Shown: positions 45,676-55,554, counted from the first letter of the stretch. The stretch is DNA of 64,000 nt from an uncultured Pseudomonadota bacterium (GCA_903921325.1 CAIXPL010000005.1:1-64000); one strand, 5' to 3'. Made by a program: numbers and translations. Notes: generated from the letters alone by a model not told the origin.

Positions 45676-46476
45676 ATGCCACGTCGTCAGTCACGCCCGA
45701 TCCGCTCCGACATGGGGTGGAGTACGGCCGATCGCATCTCGGTCAAGGGACTGGATCTACCGAGCGAGATCCTTGGGCATTTCTCGCTCGGCGACATGGC
45801 GTGGTTGGAGATCAAGGGTGCCAAACCCACGCCGCAGGAGTCGCGCATTTTTAACGCGCTGTTGTGCACCTTGGTCGAACACGGCATGACGCCGTTTGCA
45901 CTGGTGACACGGCTCACCTATCTGGGGGCGCCAGAGTCCTTGCAGGCAGCCATTGCCGCCGGCCTGAGTGGTCTGGGCACGACTTTCGCCGGCACCGCCG
46001 AAGGTTCGGCCCGAATGCTGCAGGCCGTGCTTGGCACGCGCGATGCGCCCAAGGACTGTGACGACCTGCCCGCAGCGGCGAAGGCCATCGTGGCGGATCA
46101 CCGCGCTCGCAAGGCGAGCATCCCGGGCATCGGTCATCCGGTGCACAAGCCGGTTGACCCCCGCACGCCGCGCCTCTTCGAGATTGCCCGCGAGACCGGT
46201 TTTCATGGGCGTTTCATTGAGCTGATGATCCTGGTGCAGCAGGAGGCCGAGCGCACTTCCGGCAAAGTCCTGCCACTGAATGCGACTGGCGCGATGGGCG
46301 CGATCGTGTGCGAACTCGGCATCGACTGGCGCCTTGCGCGCGGCATCGCCGTGATGGGCCGTGCGGTGGGGCTGGTCGGGCATATTGCCGAAGAACTGCG
46401 CAATCCGATCGCGAAAGAAATCTACGAACGGGTCGAAGACGAGGCCAGTGCTCATGCGCGGCCCGATGTCGACTGA
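45676..46476 (+). CDS. Citryl-CoA lyase/citrate synthase-like protein
   Basis: A 266-residue small citrate synthase-fold protein, the size of the citryl-CoA lyase group rather than of full citrate synthases (about 430). The catalytic His region is IPGIGHPVHK. The segment EHGMTPFALVTRL matches the first conserved His, and LPLNATGAMGAIVCELGIDW the C-terminal signature. Such proteins cleave or form C-C bonds of acyl-CoA esters. The ATG at 45676 lies 10 bases after the previous stop. It could process a CoA intermediate produced by the upstream oxygenase-like enzymes. Confidence 0.85.
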   Translation: MPRRQSRPIRSDMGWSTADRISVKGLDLPSEILGHFSLGDMAWLEIKGAKPTPQESRIFNALLCTLVEHGMTPFALVTRLTYLGAPESLQAAIAAGLSGLGTTFAGTAEGSARMLQAVLGTRDAPKDCDDLPAAAKAIVADHRARKASIPGIGHPVHKPVDPRTPRLFEIARETGFHGRFIELMILVQQEAERTSGKVLPLNATGAMGAIVCELGIDWRLARGIAVMGRAVGLVGHIAEELRNPIAKEIYERVEDEASAHARPDVD

Positions 46477-46488
46477 CCGGGGGACGCG

Positions 46489-47586
46489 ATGATGGTCGAG
46501 GCTGACCGGATGCCATCTGCACCTGCCTCTGCGGAGACGGCCCCCGGACACCACAATCAGCGGCGCGAGGGCGAAGGAATCGCCCATCAGCGGCGCCCCG
46601 ATCGTCGGGATTGGCGGCGTGCCTGGATCCTGGGCTGCGGTGTCATCGCGCTGCTGGCATGCAGCGTCGTGTACGCACAATCGCCGAGCGGCTATCCGCA
46701 GCGTCCGATCAGGCTCGTGGTGCCTTATGCGCCTGGCGGTCCGACCGATATCGTTGGCCGTGTGTTGCTCGAGCGCCTGGCCAATGCCCTCGGGCAGCCG
46801 GTCGTACTGGATAACAAACCAGGTGCTGGCGGCAATATCGGCGCGGAAATCGTCGCGCGGGCATTGCCCGATGGCTACACCATGATGCTCACGGCGGCCG
46901 CGCCCATCGTGATCAATCCTTACCTGTATTCGCACATGCCGTATGACTCGCAACGCGATTTTGTGCCCGTTGCGCTCGGCGCCACCGCGCCCACCTTCAT
47001 GGTGGTACCGGCAAGCCTTACTGCCAATTCGATCAGTGAATTGATTGCACTGGCCAAGTCGCAACCGGGCAGACTCAATTTTGCGTCCTCAGGGATAGGC
47101 ACACCACCGCACCTGGCCGGTGAATTGTTCAACCACATGGCTGGCATCCAGATCACCCATGTGCCGTATCGCAGCGCACTTGCGGCAACCACCGCGGTCT
47201 TGAATGGCGAAGTGTCTCTGGACTATGACAGTCCGGCCGTATTGCAGCATGTGAAAGCAGGCAAATTGAAATTACTCGCCGTGACCACACCTCGGCGCAC
47301 GCCGATTGCGCCCGACACGCCCACCGTGGCCGAGTCGGGCCTGCCGGGGTTTGAGGTCACTGGCTGGTATGGATTCCTCGCGCCCGCTGCCACCCCGCGC
47401 GAGATCGTGCAGCGCTGGGTCACCGAAGTGGCGCGCATCATGGCGCAGGCCGAGGTACGCGAACGGTTGCTTGCCATAGGCTTTGAGCCCGCCGCGATGT
47501 CGCAAGAAGAGTTTGCTCAGTTCCTGCGCGCCGAGCATGCGCGCTGGTCGCGCGTGGTGCGTGAATCAGGAGCGCGCGCCGACTGA
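46489..47586 (+). CDS. Tripartite tricarboxylate transporter receptor (Bug/TctC family)
   Basis: A 365-residue periplasmic receptor with an unusually long hydrophilic N-terminus (about 45 residues, several Arg) before its signal helix (AWILGCGVIALLACSVVYAQ). A later start would fit better, but no Met lies just before the helix. The mature part has RPIRLVVPYAPGGPTDIVGR, LDNKPGAGGNIG, LPDGYTMMLTAA and HVPYRSALAATTA. It follows the citryl-CoA lyase-like gene by 12 bases and closes the MarR-headed operon. With the divergent receptor it makes two receptors for one pathway. Confidence 0.9.
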   Translation: MMVEADRMPSAPASAETAPGHHNQRREGEGIAHQRRPDRRDWRRAWILGCGVIALLACSVVYAQSPSGYPQRPIRLVVPYAPGGPTDIVGRVLLERLANALGQPVVLDNKPGAGGNIGAEIVARALPDGYTMMLTAAAPIVINPYLYSHMPYDSQRDFVPVALGATAPTFMVVPASLTANSISELIALAKSQPGRLNFASSGIGTPPHLAGELFNHMAGIQITHVPYRSALAATTAVLNGEVSLDYDSPAVLQHVKAGKLKLLAVTTPRRTPIAPDTPTVAESGLPGFEVTGWYGFLAPAATPREIVQRWVTEVARIMAQAEVRERLLAIGFEPAAMSQEEFAQFLRAEHARWSRVVRESGARAD

Positions 47587-47603
47587 GCGTGGCCACATCG
47601 CTC

Positions 47604-47621
47604 GCGCACAGCTCCGTGCGC
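47604..47621. terminator. Hairpin between convergent receptor genes
   Basis: GCGCAC-AGCTCC-GTGCGC, a perfect 6-base stem with a 6-base loop, lies 18 bases after the stop of the plus-strand receptor and faces a convergent one. No clear T-run follows. Confidence 0.4.
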
Positions 47622-47716
47622 TCTCGGGACGCTTGCAGCGCGACCGTCTCTGACCTCAGGTGCTCGAATTCGGACTCAGTTGACCGGATTGATCGCCGAC
47701 ACCGCGGCCCTCGATT

Positions 47717-48694
47717 TCAATTTCCCTCGATCACGATATTTGCGTCGCGCACCAGCGTTGAGAAGCGCGCGAGATCCGTGGTGATCCAGCGCGCAAACTC
47801 CTCTGGCCCCAGACCACTGGCGTCAAAGCCCTGTTCCGCCAGGCGTTCATTGGACTGGGGCGAGCGGATCGCGGCGGCGGCCTCGCGAGCAAGTGAGCTG
47901 ACCACCTGTGGGGGCATGCGCGCCGGTCCCCACAGCCCGTACCACGAGGCCATGTCAAAGCCCGGCAGGCCCGATTCGGCCACCGTCGGCACCTCTTTGA
48001 GAGCAGGAATGCGGTGCGCAGTAGTGACTGCAAGCGCCCGCAATTTGCCGGCACGGATGTGCGCCAGATAAGCGGGCAGAGCGTCCACCGAACCGGACAA
48101 ATGCCCGCCAATCAGATCATTGAGCACCCCGGCCGTTCCTTTGTACGAGACCACCTGCACCTTGATCTGCGCTTGATGCAGGATGGCCTCCTCGGCCAGA
48201 TGCCCTGGCGAGCCGAGTGAGGCCACACCCAGACTGTAGCGATCTGGATTGGCGCGCGCGAGTGCGAGAAATTCCGCCAGGTTAGCCGCTGGCAGACCCG
48301 GATGAGCGCTGAACACCATCGGCACTGTGCCCAATAGCGTAATGGGCGTGAAATCACGTACCACGTCGTAAGGCGATGAGCGGGTGAGTAGCGGATTGAG
48401 GATCAAGGTGGTGGCCTGCACCAATAGCGTATAGCCATCGGGAGCCGCCTTGGCGACCAGATCGCTGCCAATTACCCCGTTGGCTCCGCCGCGATTCTCA
48501 ACGATGAACGGCTGTCCAGTCTGCTCGCTCAGGCGCTGTGCCAGCACCCGGGCGACGCTATCGACTGCCCCGCCGGGCAGGAACGGCACGATGATCTTGA
48601 CACCATGGTTGGGATAGCTGCCAGCGGGCTGTGCCCGCACGACATTGACCGAGAGCAATGCCAGAGCGGCAAGCAGGGCACGGAATGCGGTCAT
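47717..48694 (-). CDS. Tripartite tricarboxylate transporter receptor (Bug/TctC family)
   Basis: A 325-residue periplasmic receptor. The signal peptide is TAFRALLAALALLSVNVVRAQ. Motifs are VKIIVPFLPGGAVDSVAR, VENRGGANGVIGSDLV, APDGYTLLVQA and the second-lobe SYKGTAGVLNDLIGG. ATG 48692-48694 overlaps the stop of the hydantoinase B gene by four bases, with GAGG upstream; this coupling links uptake of a substrate to its hydrolysis. Confidence 0.92.
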   Translation of the reverse strand: MTAFRALLAALALLSVNVVRAQPAGSYPNHGVKIIVPFLPGGAVDSVARVLAQRLSEQTGQPFIVENRGGANGVIGSDLVAKAAPDGYTLLVQATTLILNPLLTRSSPYDVVRDFTPITLLGTVPMVFSAHPGLPAANLAEFLALARANPDRYSLGVASLGSPGHLAEEAILHQAQIKVQVVSYKGTAGVLNDLIGGHLSGSVDALPAYLAHIRAGKLRALAVTTAHRIPALKEVPTVAESGLPGFDMASWYGLWGPARMPPQVVSSLAREAAAAIRSPQSNERLAEQGFDASGLGPEEFARWITTDLARFSTLVRDANIVIEGN

Positions 48695-50793
48695 GAGCAA
48701 CACCTCGGTATGTAGAGCCCGGCGGCCTCGGCCTCTTTGAGCAGTGCAAGCGCTTCCGGATCAGCACCGGCTGCCTGCGGAAAATCTTCCACCGGCGAGG
48801 CCACGCTGAATTCATTGCGCGGCAATCCGCTCAAGGGTACATCGAGAGGCAGGCGCGCACGGCGCATCAGTTCGCGCAGTTTGGCACTCGGCTCGATCAG
48901 AGCGCGGCCGTCGCGGTCGAACACCACACCATAGGTTCGCCGCGCCATCGCGCGCGATACATAGCCCTGGCGCACGTCGTCTTCGACCTGCGCCAGCGGG
49001 CGCTCAAGCGGTGAATGACAGCCACCCCCGCCGCCTGAGCGCAGCACATAGCGATCGCCCTCACGCAGGTGACGTGACAACACCTTGCCTGAGGGAAACA
49101 CGACCGGGTCTTCGTCGGCACGCTGGATCGCGACCTGATTACCGGCCCCGGAGAGTCCGCCAAACAGTCCCCAGGGCGGACATTCAACGCGTTCGATCTG
49201 CGAGTTGAAGACCAGCTCATTGAGCACCTTCACCACCTGCTCCACCCCCAGTCCGCCGCGAAAGCGACCACCGCCCCCGGAGTCATCGCGCAGGCGATAC
49301 GCCTCGACCCGCAGCGGAAACTTGGCCTCCAACTGCTCGGTCGGGCTGTTATGCGTATCGCCATCATTGATTGCAATGGTGGCACTCTGCCCATCTTCAC
49401 TGGCCTTGGCACCCCACCCGCCGCCGATCAGTCCGCCGGTGTACAAATAGAGTGACCCATCATAGTGGCGGCCACTGATCTTGGTCACCACCAGATCGGC
49501 GTGATGCGCCGCGATCACACGCTCAGGGATCGCGGCCGACATCGCCTTGAAGATGGTGTCGACAATAGTCATCGGATAGGTCATCCAGAAGCGCATCGGC
49601 GCGGGCTTCACCGCGCTCACCACGGTTCCCATCGGCAGGACGATGTCGAGGGCGCGAAAGCACCCGTCATTGATCGGCAGATCGGTCGGCGCCACCAGGC
49701 ACTTGAAGGCCACCTGTGCACAGGCACGACCTGCGGTCTCGCCTGAGTTGTAGAAGCCGCGCACCTGTTCAGACAGGCCGCTCAAATCCACCGTCATGCG
49801 CTCATCTTCGATAATGACCTTCACACCCAGTGGCACCCGACGCCCGGGTTCAACGCCATCGTCATCCATGAACGATTGCGCCTCATAGATGCCGTTGGGG
49901 ATGGTGCGCAGTGCCGCGCGAGCATTGTGTTCGCTCTGATCCATGATCGAGGCAATGCTGCCCATCACCGCATCGCGGCCATATTTTTCGAACAATTCGA
50001 GATAGCGCCGCTCACCGGTCTTCACCGCCGCAATCTGGGCGCGCAAGTCACCCAGGGCGCGCTCGGGAATGCGCACATTCATGCCAATGATGCGCTGCAG
50101 ATCATCGTTCAATCGTCCGCCGCGATAGAACTTCACGATCGGCATCTGCAGACCTTCTGAATAGATATCCGTGGTCATGCCACCGGCAGTCCCGCCGACG
50201 TCCTGCCAGTGCGCCATGCAGGAAGAAAAGCCGACCAGCTCGTCCTGCCAGAAGATCGGCACCGAGAATGTCATGTGATTGAGGTGACTGCCGGTGAGAT
50301 AGGCATCGTTGGTCAGCAGCACGTCGCCTGGCTGCAGTCCTTCAAAACTCGCCTGCCCTGCCGCATCGCGCACGGCCGTGTCCGATACCGCTGCGCTATG
50401 ACCCGATTCGACCGCATCGGGCCCCAGAAAATGCCGCAGCTTCGCCTTCACCGTATCGCTCATGCCGCGAATGAACATCGGCAACCCAAGGCCGATCGAC
50501 ACGGTGTTGCCCTTGGCATCGAGCAGCCCCACCGTGAAATCGAGCGCCTCGTAGATGATCATGTTGTAGGCGGTGCGCATGAGGTTGGTCTTCATCTCCT
50601 CGGTGGCCGCCACCAGCGCATTGCGAATGATCTCGGTGGTGATGGGGTCGACCTGGGCTTGCGCGGCGCCGCCAGGATGCTGGCTGTCGCGTGGCGCATT
50701 GCCATGAGTCTGACGTTCGCGCACCTGATCGCCGAGGGGAGTCATGCCAGCAGACGCGCCGCTACCGCGTTGATTTTCTCGTGAGGTATTCAT
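48691..50793 (-). CDS. hyuB: Hydantoinase B/oxoprolinase family protein
   Basis: A 700-residue subunit of the N-methylhydantoinase/5-oxoprolinase/acetone carboxylase superfamily. The start of the domain is QVDPITTEIIRNALVAATEEMK, followed by GDVLLTNDAYLTGSHLNHM, the conserved metal-site region, and RVEAYRLRDDSGGGGRFRGG near the C-terminus. The last 50 residues resemble an added tail. It works with the HyuA subunit in ATP-dependent opening of a cyclic amide. ATGA overlaps couple it to hyuA upstream and the receptor gene downstream. Confidence 0.92.
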   Translation of the reverse strand: MNTSRENQRGSGASAGMTPLGDQVRERQTHGNAPRDSQHPGGAAQAQVDPITTEIIRNALVAATEEMKTNLMRTAYNMIIYEALDFTVGLLDAKGNTVSIGLGLPMFIRGMSDTVKAKLRHFLGPDAVESGHSAAVSDTAVRDAAGQASFEGLQPGDVLLTNDAYLTGSHLNHMTFSVPIFWQDELVGFSSCMAHWQDVGGTAGGMTTDIYSEGLQMPIVKFYRGGRLNDDLQRIIGMNVRIPERALGDLRAQIAAVKTGERRYLELFEKYGRDAVMGSIASIMDQSEHNARAALRTIPNGIYEAQSFMDDDGVEPGRRVPLGVKVIIEDERMTVDLSGLSEQVRGFYNSGETAGRACAQVAFKCLVAPTDLPINDGCFRALDIVLPMGTVVSAVKPAPMRFWMTYPMTIVDTIFKAMSAAIPERVIAAHHADLVVTKISGRHYDGSLYLYTGGLIGGGWGAKASEDGQSATIAINDGDTHNSPTEQLEAKFPLRVEAYRLRDDSGGGGRFRGGLGVEQVVKVLNELVFNSQIERVECPPWGLFGGLSGAGNQVAIQRADEDPVVFPSGKVLSRHLREGDRYVLRSGGGGGCHSPLERPLAQVEDDVRQGYVSRAMARRTYGVVFDRDGRALIEPSAKLRELMRRARLPLDVPLSGLPRNEFSVASPVEDFPQAAGADPEALALLKEAEAAGLYIPRCCS

Positions 50794-52877
50794 GCGGCCA
50801 CCACATCGATCAACAGGTTACCCAGGTTATCCACGGTGAGCCGGCTACCCGGCGGCAGTACCGTGGTCGATGCATGTTCCTCGATCAGTGCCGGTCCGTC
50901 GATGCGATTGTCCGCAAGCAGTGCTTCGCGCTGGTAAGCCGGCGTAAGGACATAGCCACCCGGTGAGAACCAGACCGGCCGTTCGCCGCGAAACGCCTGC
51001 GCGGCAGGCCGCTCAGCACCTGCCTCAATGTGTTCAAACAAGGGCTTTGACATGCGCGCACTGATTGCACAGCGCAGGCTCACCACCTCAGCCCGCTCGG
51101 CCTGCGAGGCATAGCCATAGCGCTGCAGGTGGGCCTGGTCGAAACGCGCTTTGATAGCGGCCAGGTCGCGCTCACGAAAGAGCGCCACCGGCAATGTCAC
51201 TTCAACGGCATGCTCCTGGCCCACATAGCGCATGTCGGCACCGTATTCGATATCGACATCGGCCAGTGCCAGTTCCGCACGCCCTTCGGCTTCCATCTCG
51301 GCAAACACCTGATCGAACAAGTCAAAGGGGCTGGTGGCCGCCGTCGTCCCGAGTCGCACAAACACGGTACGCACCGCGTCTCGGCGCAAATCGCTCATCA
51401 GCATCCCGATTGCCGAGAAATGTCCTGGCGCGGCCGGAATGATCACCCGCGCGACCGCCAGTTCACGTGCCACCAGTACCGCATGCAGCGGTCCGGCCCC
51501 GCCATAGGCCACCATGGTGAAATCACGCGCATCCAGTCCGCGCTCGGTGGTGACCCGCTTCACCACATGGGCCATCGCTGCAGTGGCAATGCGCACAATG
51601 CCCTCGGCCGCCTGCTCGATCGACAAGCCCAGCGGCGTGGCAATCTTGTCAGCCATGGCCGCTCGGGCAGCCGCGGCGTCAAGGGGCATCTCGCCACCCA
51701 AAAAGCGGCTGGCATCCAGGCGCCCCAAAATCAGGTTGGCATCGGTCACGGTCGGCTCCAATCCCCCGGCGCCGTAGCAGACCGGGCCGGGTTGCGCCCC
51801 GGCGCTGTGCGGCCCCACCCGTATACCGCCCCCCGCGTTCAAGCGCGCAATGCTGCCCCCGCCAGTGCCCACCTCCTGAATATCAATCATGGGCACTTGC
51901 ACTGGCAGGCCTTCGGCATAACCACCGACCATGACGGTGTTGGCGGTCTGCACCCGGCCGTCGATCACAATACCCGCTTTGGCCGTGGTGCCCCCCATGT
52001 CAAACGCGATGGCCCGATCGAGGCCAATGGCTTCGCAGAGCGCCCGGGTGCCGATGACACCGGCCGCCGGACCCGACTCCAGCATGCGCACGCATTCACT
52101 GCGGGCGCGATTGCTCGCGAATAACCCACCAGTGGACTGAACGATCAGAAAGCGGCCCGGAAAGCCGGCCGCGGTGAGATGTCGGTCAATGCCCTCGATG
52201 TAGCGGCTCACCCCGGCGCCCACATAGGCGTTGGCCGCCACCGTCGAGGTGCGCTCGAATTCACGGTATTCCTGCGACAGCTCGTGCGACGCGGTGACAA
52301 ATACCCCGGGCAGGCGCGCAGAAAAGAACTGCTTGGCAGCCAGCTCATGCGCCGGATTGCGATAGGAATGCAAAAAGAGGATCGCCACCGCCTCGATGCC
52401 TTCGCGCTCCATTTGCAAGGCGATCGGCTCAAGCGTCGCCACCTCCAGGGGAATGACAACCTCACCTTGAGCGCCGCAACGTTCATCGACCTCAAAACGC
52501 AGCGCTCGCTCGATCAGCGGGCGGTGTTTACGAAAAAACAGGTTGTAGGCGTCTGGACGATTGATCCGACCAATTTCGTAGACATCGCGAAATCCGCTGG
52601 TGGTCACCAGGGCCGTGCGCGCGCCTTTGCGCTCGAGCAGCAGGTTGATCGCCACGGTGCTGCCGTGCAGAAAGTACGCCGCCTGATCAAAGCGGCCCTG
52701 CGCACGTTCGGTGCCCTGCGCAATGCCATGCACCGGTTCGGCCGGTGTCGTGAGCGTCTTACCGAGGCGCAGCCGCGCCCCGGACTCATCAAACACCGCA
52801 AGGTCGGTAAATGTTCCGCCGACGTCGGCCGCGATGCGTTGAGATGAGACGGGCACGGCACTGCTCCAACGAGACAT
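50790..52877 (-). CDS. hyuA: Hydantoinase A/oxoprolinase family protein
   Basis: A 695-residue ATP-binding subunit. The actin-like phosphate motif is DVGGTFTDL (18-26). AFDMGGTTAKAGIV is the second phosphate loop, followed by RVTTERGLDARDFTMVAYGGAGPLH, a strong superfamily signature. Together with HyuB it activates the amide by ATP. Substrate could be a hydantoin, 5-oxoproline, or a similar lactam. It begins the hyuA-hyuB-receptor operon. Confidence 0.93.
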   Translation of the reverse strand: MSRWSSAVPVSSQRIAADVGGTFTDLAVFDESGARLRLGKTLTTPAEPVHGIAQGTERAQGRFDQAAYFLHGSTVAINLLLERKGARTALVTTSGFRDVYEIGRINRPDAYNLFFRKHRPLIERALRFEVDERCGAQGEVVIPLEVATLEPIALQMEREGIEAVAILFLHSYRNPAHELAAKQFFSARLPGVFVTASHELSQEYREFERTSTVAANAYVGAGVSRYIEGIDRHLTAAGFPGRFLIVQSTGGLFASNRARSECVRMLESGPAAGVIGTRALCEAIGLDRAIAFDMGGTTAKAGIVIDGRVQTANTVMVGGYAEGLPVQVPMIDIQEVGTGGGSIARLNAGGGIRVGPHSAGAQPGPVCYGAGGLEPTVTDANLILGRLDASRFLGGEMPLDAAAARAAMADKIATPLGLSIEQAAEGIVRIATAAMAHVVKRVTTERGLDARDFTMVAYGGAGPLHAVLVARELAVARVIIPAAPGHFSAIGMLMSDLRRDAVRTVFVRLGTTAATSPFDLFDQVFAEMEAEGRAELALADVDIEYGADMRYVGQEHAVEVTLPVALFRERDLAAIKARFDQAHLQRYGYASQAERAEVVSLRCAISARMSKPLFEHIEAGAERPAAQAFRGERPVWFSPGGYVLTPAYQREALLADNRIDGPALIEEHASTTVLPPGSRLTVDNLGNLLIDVVAA

Positions 52878-53009
52878 AATCGGCCAAGGTTACCGAAGCC
52901 GCCCCAACTGGGCAATCTCGTCCCACGCGCAAGCCCGCTGACGGCATAATCTTTGCGTGGCGTAAGTGCTGGGCATCGGGTCCACCCTCGCCCCCCTTTT
53001 GGAGCCCTC

Positions 53010-53351
53010 ATGGCTGAGATCACCACTGCAAGCGGACTTGTCTACGAAGAACTGTTGGTTGGCGAGGGTGCCCTCGCCGAACCTGGCCACGCGGTCACCG
53101 TTCACTACACCGGCTGGCTGACCGATGGCAAGAAATTTGATTCAAGCAAGGATCGCAACGATCCGTTTGAATTTCACCTGGGCGGCGGACAGGTGATCAA
53201 GGGGTGGGATGAAGGTGTGGCTGGCATGAAAGTCGGTGGTCGGCGCAAACTGACCATTCCGCCACAATTGGGCTATGGCGCACGCGGCGCCGGTGGCGTG
53301 ATTCCGCCCAATGCCACCCTCGTGTTCGAAGTCGAACTGCTCGGAGTCTGA
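53010..53351 (+). CDS. FKBP-type peptidyl-prolyl isomerase
   Basis: A 113-residue single-domain FKBP. It has the complete active-site pattern: [52 protein letters not shown] and the closing [14 protein letters not shown]. It speeds cis-trans proline isomerisation in the cytoplasm (no signal peptide). ATG 53010 is chosen over an upstream in-frame start. It ends 4 bases before a receptor gene, an odd pairing that may be chance. Confidence 0.96.
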   Translation: MAEITTASGLVYEELLVGEGALAEPGHAVTVHYTGWLTDGKKFDSSKDRNDPFEFHLGGGQVIKGWDEGVAGMKVGGRRKLTIPPQLGYGARGAGGVIPPNATLVFEVELLGV

Positions 53352-53355
53352 TGCC

Positions 53356-54363
53356 ATGCGCGCCTTGAGTGCCAAACCGATTCGCGGGTGCCTCAAGGCC
53401 GCGGTGCTATTCATTCTGACCGCATCGGTCTGCGTCAATGCCCACGCGCAAGCGCAGAGTTATCCCTCGCGGCCGATCACCGTGGTCATCCCGAATGCAC
53501 CGGGTGGCAGTTCTGATCCGATTGCGCAAATCGTTGCAGCCAAGATGACCGAGAGCTGGGGCCAGCAGGTGGTGCTTGAGCACCGCGCCGGTGCCAACGG
53601 GCTGATTGGGTATAACGCGGCGCGTACGCGCACGCCCGACGGCTATACGCTGTTTCTGGGTAACGACAGTCAGATGGTAACCACGCCGCACCTGATGCCC
53701 GATCTGGGCTACTACGACCGGCACTTCGCTCCGGTGATTCGGGGCGTGAACATCGAATATGTCCTGGCGGTGCATCCGTCGATTCCGGTGACCAGCGTCC
53801 CCGAATTGATCAATTATTTTCGTGCCAATCCAGGCAAGGTGAGCTACGCGCATACCGGTACCGCGAGCATTCATCAGTTGTCGATGGAAATGCTCAAGAT
53901 GGCCGGCAATATTCCGGTAGAGGATGTGGTGGGCGTGCCCTACAAGGGCAGTGGCCAGTATTTGATCGATATGGTTTCAGGCGAAGTGAAGCTTGCCTAT
54001 GGCGGCCTGCCGCAGACGATGCCCTTTGTGAGGAGCGGCAAGCTGCGAGCGCTCGCGGTGGGGTCGCTCAAGCGACTGGATGCGGCACCCGGACTACCGA
54101 CCATCGCGGAAATCTATCCGGGTTTTGAGACCAACTCCTCGTGGGACTATTTTGCGCCAATCGGCACACCGCCTGACATCATTGCCAAGCTCAATGCCGA
54201 GATCAATCGCATCCTCGCGCTGCCTGATGTGCGCGAGCGCATGCTGTCACAAGCGCTCTACCCGCTGGGGGGCACACCGCAAGAGCTGGCCGTCCGTATG
54301 AAAAGTGATTACGACAAATGGGGTGCGATCATCCATAAGCTTGGATTGAAGCTGGAATCATAG
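53356..54363 (+). CDS. Tripartite tricarboxylate transporter receptor (Bug/TctC family)
   Basis: A 335-residue periplasmic receptor. Signal peptide to about ASVCVNAHAQAQ. Motifs are RPITVVIPNAPGGSSDPIAQIV, LEHRAGANGLIGYNAA, TPDGYTLFLGN and GVPYKGSGQYLIDM. The first-lobe aspartate loop reads GGSSDP rather than the commoner GGxxD(V/I), a small variation near the ligand site. ATG 53356 follows the FKBP stop by 4 bases. Confidence 0.92.
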   Translation: MRALSAKPIRGCLKAAVLFILTASVCVNAHAQAQSYPSRPITVVIPNAPGGSSDPIAQIVAAKMTESWGQQVVLEHRAGANGLIGYNAARTRTPDGYTLFLGNDSQMVTTPHLMPDLGYYDRHFAPVIRGVNIEYVLAVHPSIPVTSVPELINYFRANPGKVSYAHTGTASIHQLSMEMLKMAGNIPVEDVVGVPYKGSGQYLIDMVSGEVKLAYGGLPQTMPFVRSGKLRALAVGSLKRLDAAPGLPTIAEIYPGFETNSSWDYFAPIGTPPDIIAKLNAEINRILALPDVRERMLSQALYPLGGTPQELAVRMKSDYDKWGAIIHKLGLKLES

Positions 54364-54459
54364 ACGCAGTTCACAGAGCCGGTGCCCGGTTCACCGATTT
54401 TGAATAGTCGAGCTGCTTGGTTCGTACCCTAATGTCTGCTGCCAGCAGGAGCCGCGCTG

Positions 54460-55554
54460 ATGCCCGCTGATGCCACTGATGGCGCCTTATCTGCCCCGCC
54501 CGGTACCGCGGCGGGGCCAAGCCGCTATCCGGTGATCTTTACCGGGCAAGCCGGCGAATACTTCCGCATCTGGATCGTCAATCTGACGCTGACCATCATC
54601 ACCCTGGGCATTTACTCGGCCTGGGCCAAGGTACGTCGTCGTCGTTATTTCTATGGCAATACGCGCATTGATGGCGAACCGTTTGAGTACCACGGGCAAC
54701 CCAGGGCGATCCTCAAGGGTCGGCTGATTGCTGTGGCGATCATCGCGGCGGGGTCAGTAACCAGCAATGTCTCGCAAATTGCCGCCGTGCTGATCAGCAT
54801 TCTTCAGGGCATTGCTTTCCCCTGGTTGATCGTGCGCTCCATCGCGTTCAACTCGCGCAACTCCTCCCATCGCGGGCTGCGCTTCAGCTTCAACGGACGC
54901 TGGACCGAGCAATTGAAGATTTTTGTGGTGGGCGGCTTGAGTACGATCATCACTCTCGGCGCTGCGTATCCATTCATGAAGGCGCAATTGCTGCGGTTCT
55001 CCTTTAACCACCATGCCTACGGCCGCACTGCATTCAGTCTCAACCTGAACGCCCGGACGCTGTATGGCATCTATCTGAAGGGCGCCTTGCTCGCGTTTGG
55101 CGGGTCATTTGTAATTGTCTTGGTCAGCCTGCTGGTGAAATTGGCGATGCAATCGAGTATGGGGGCAATGAAGGGCGAGGCGCGGTTTCTGGCTGCTGTC
55201 CTCACCCTTGGCGTGCCAGCGATTTATTTGATCCTGCTCAGTTACTTCGCTGTCGTCACCGCGGGCCTCACCAACGCCACCTGGAATGCACTCGAGGTCG
55301 GATCGGTCCGCTTTGAGAGCACGCTGCGCGCCGGCCGATTGCTGTGGATATATTTCACCAACGCGCTGGGGGTGCTGGTGACGCTGGGTCTTGCCATTCC
55401 CTGGGCAAGCATACGCAGCACGCGCTACCGCGCCGAGTGCCTCACACTCATCTGCCACGGCTCGCTCGCTGACTTTACAGCCCTGAGCACCCCTGAGGTG
55501 AGCCCCACCGGTGAGGCCATCGCCGATCTGCTAGATTTCGATATCGGCCTGTGA
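54460..55554 (+). CDS. DUF898 (YjgN-like) membrane protein
   Basis: A 364-residue multi-helix inner membrane protein with the DUF898 signature FTGQAGEYFRIWIVNLTLT, then LGIYSAWAKVRRRRYFYGNT. GRTAFSLNLNARTLYGIYLK matches the second conserved block. Function of the family is unknown. Its stop overlaps the GTG start of the following M48 peptidase by four bases (GTGA), the common arrangement of yjgN with a peptidase, and suggests a shared envelope role. Confidence 0.92.
   Translation: MPADATDGALSAPPGTAAGPSRYPVIFTGQAGEYFRIWIVNLTLTIITLGIYSAWAKVRRRRYFYGNTRIDGEPFEYHGQPRAILKGRLIAVAIIAAGSVTSNVSQIAAVLISILQGIAFPWLIVRSIAFNSRNSSHRGLRFSFNGRWTEQLKIFVVGGLSTIITLGAAYPFMKAQLLRFSFNHHAYGRTAFSLNLNARTLYGIYLKGALLAFGGSFVIVLVSLLVKLAMQSSMGAMKGEARFLAAVLTLGVPAIYLILLSYFAVVTAGLTNATWNALEVGSVRFESTLRAGRLLWIYFTNALGVLVTLGLAIPWASIRSTRYRAECLTLICHGSLADFTALSTPEVSPTGEAIADLLDFDIGL

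Noticed and set aside
45757-47064. 435-codon minus-strand frame opposite the citryl-CoA lyase-like and receptor genes
   Set aside because: Antisense to two well-supported genes and without recognisable domains.
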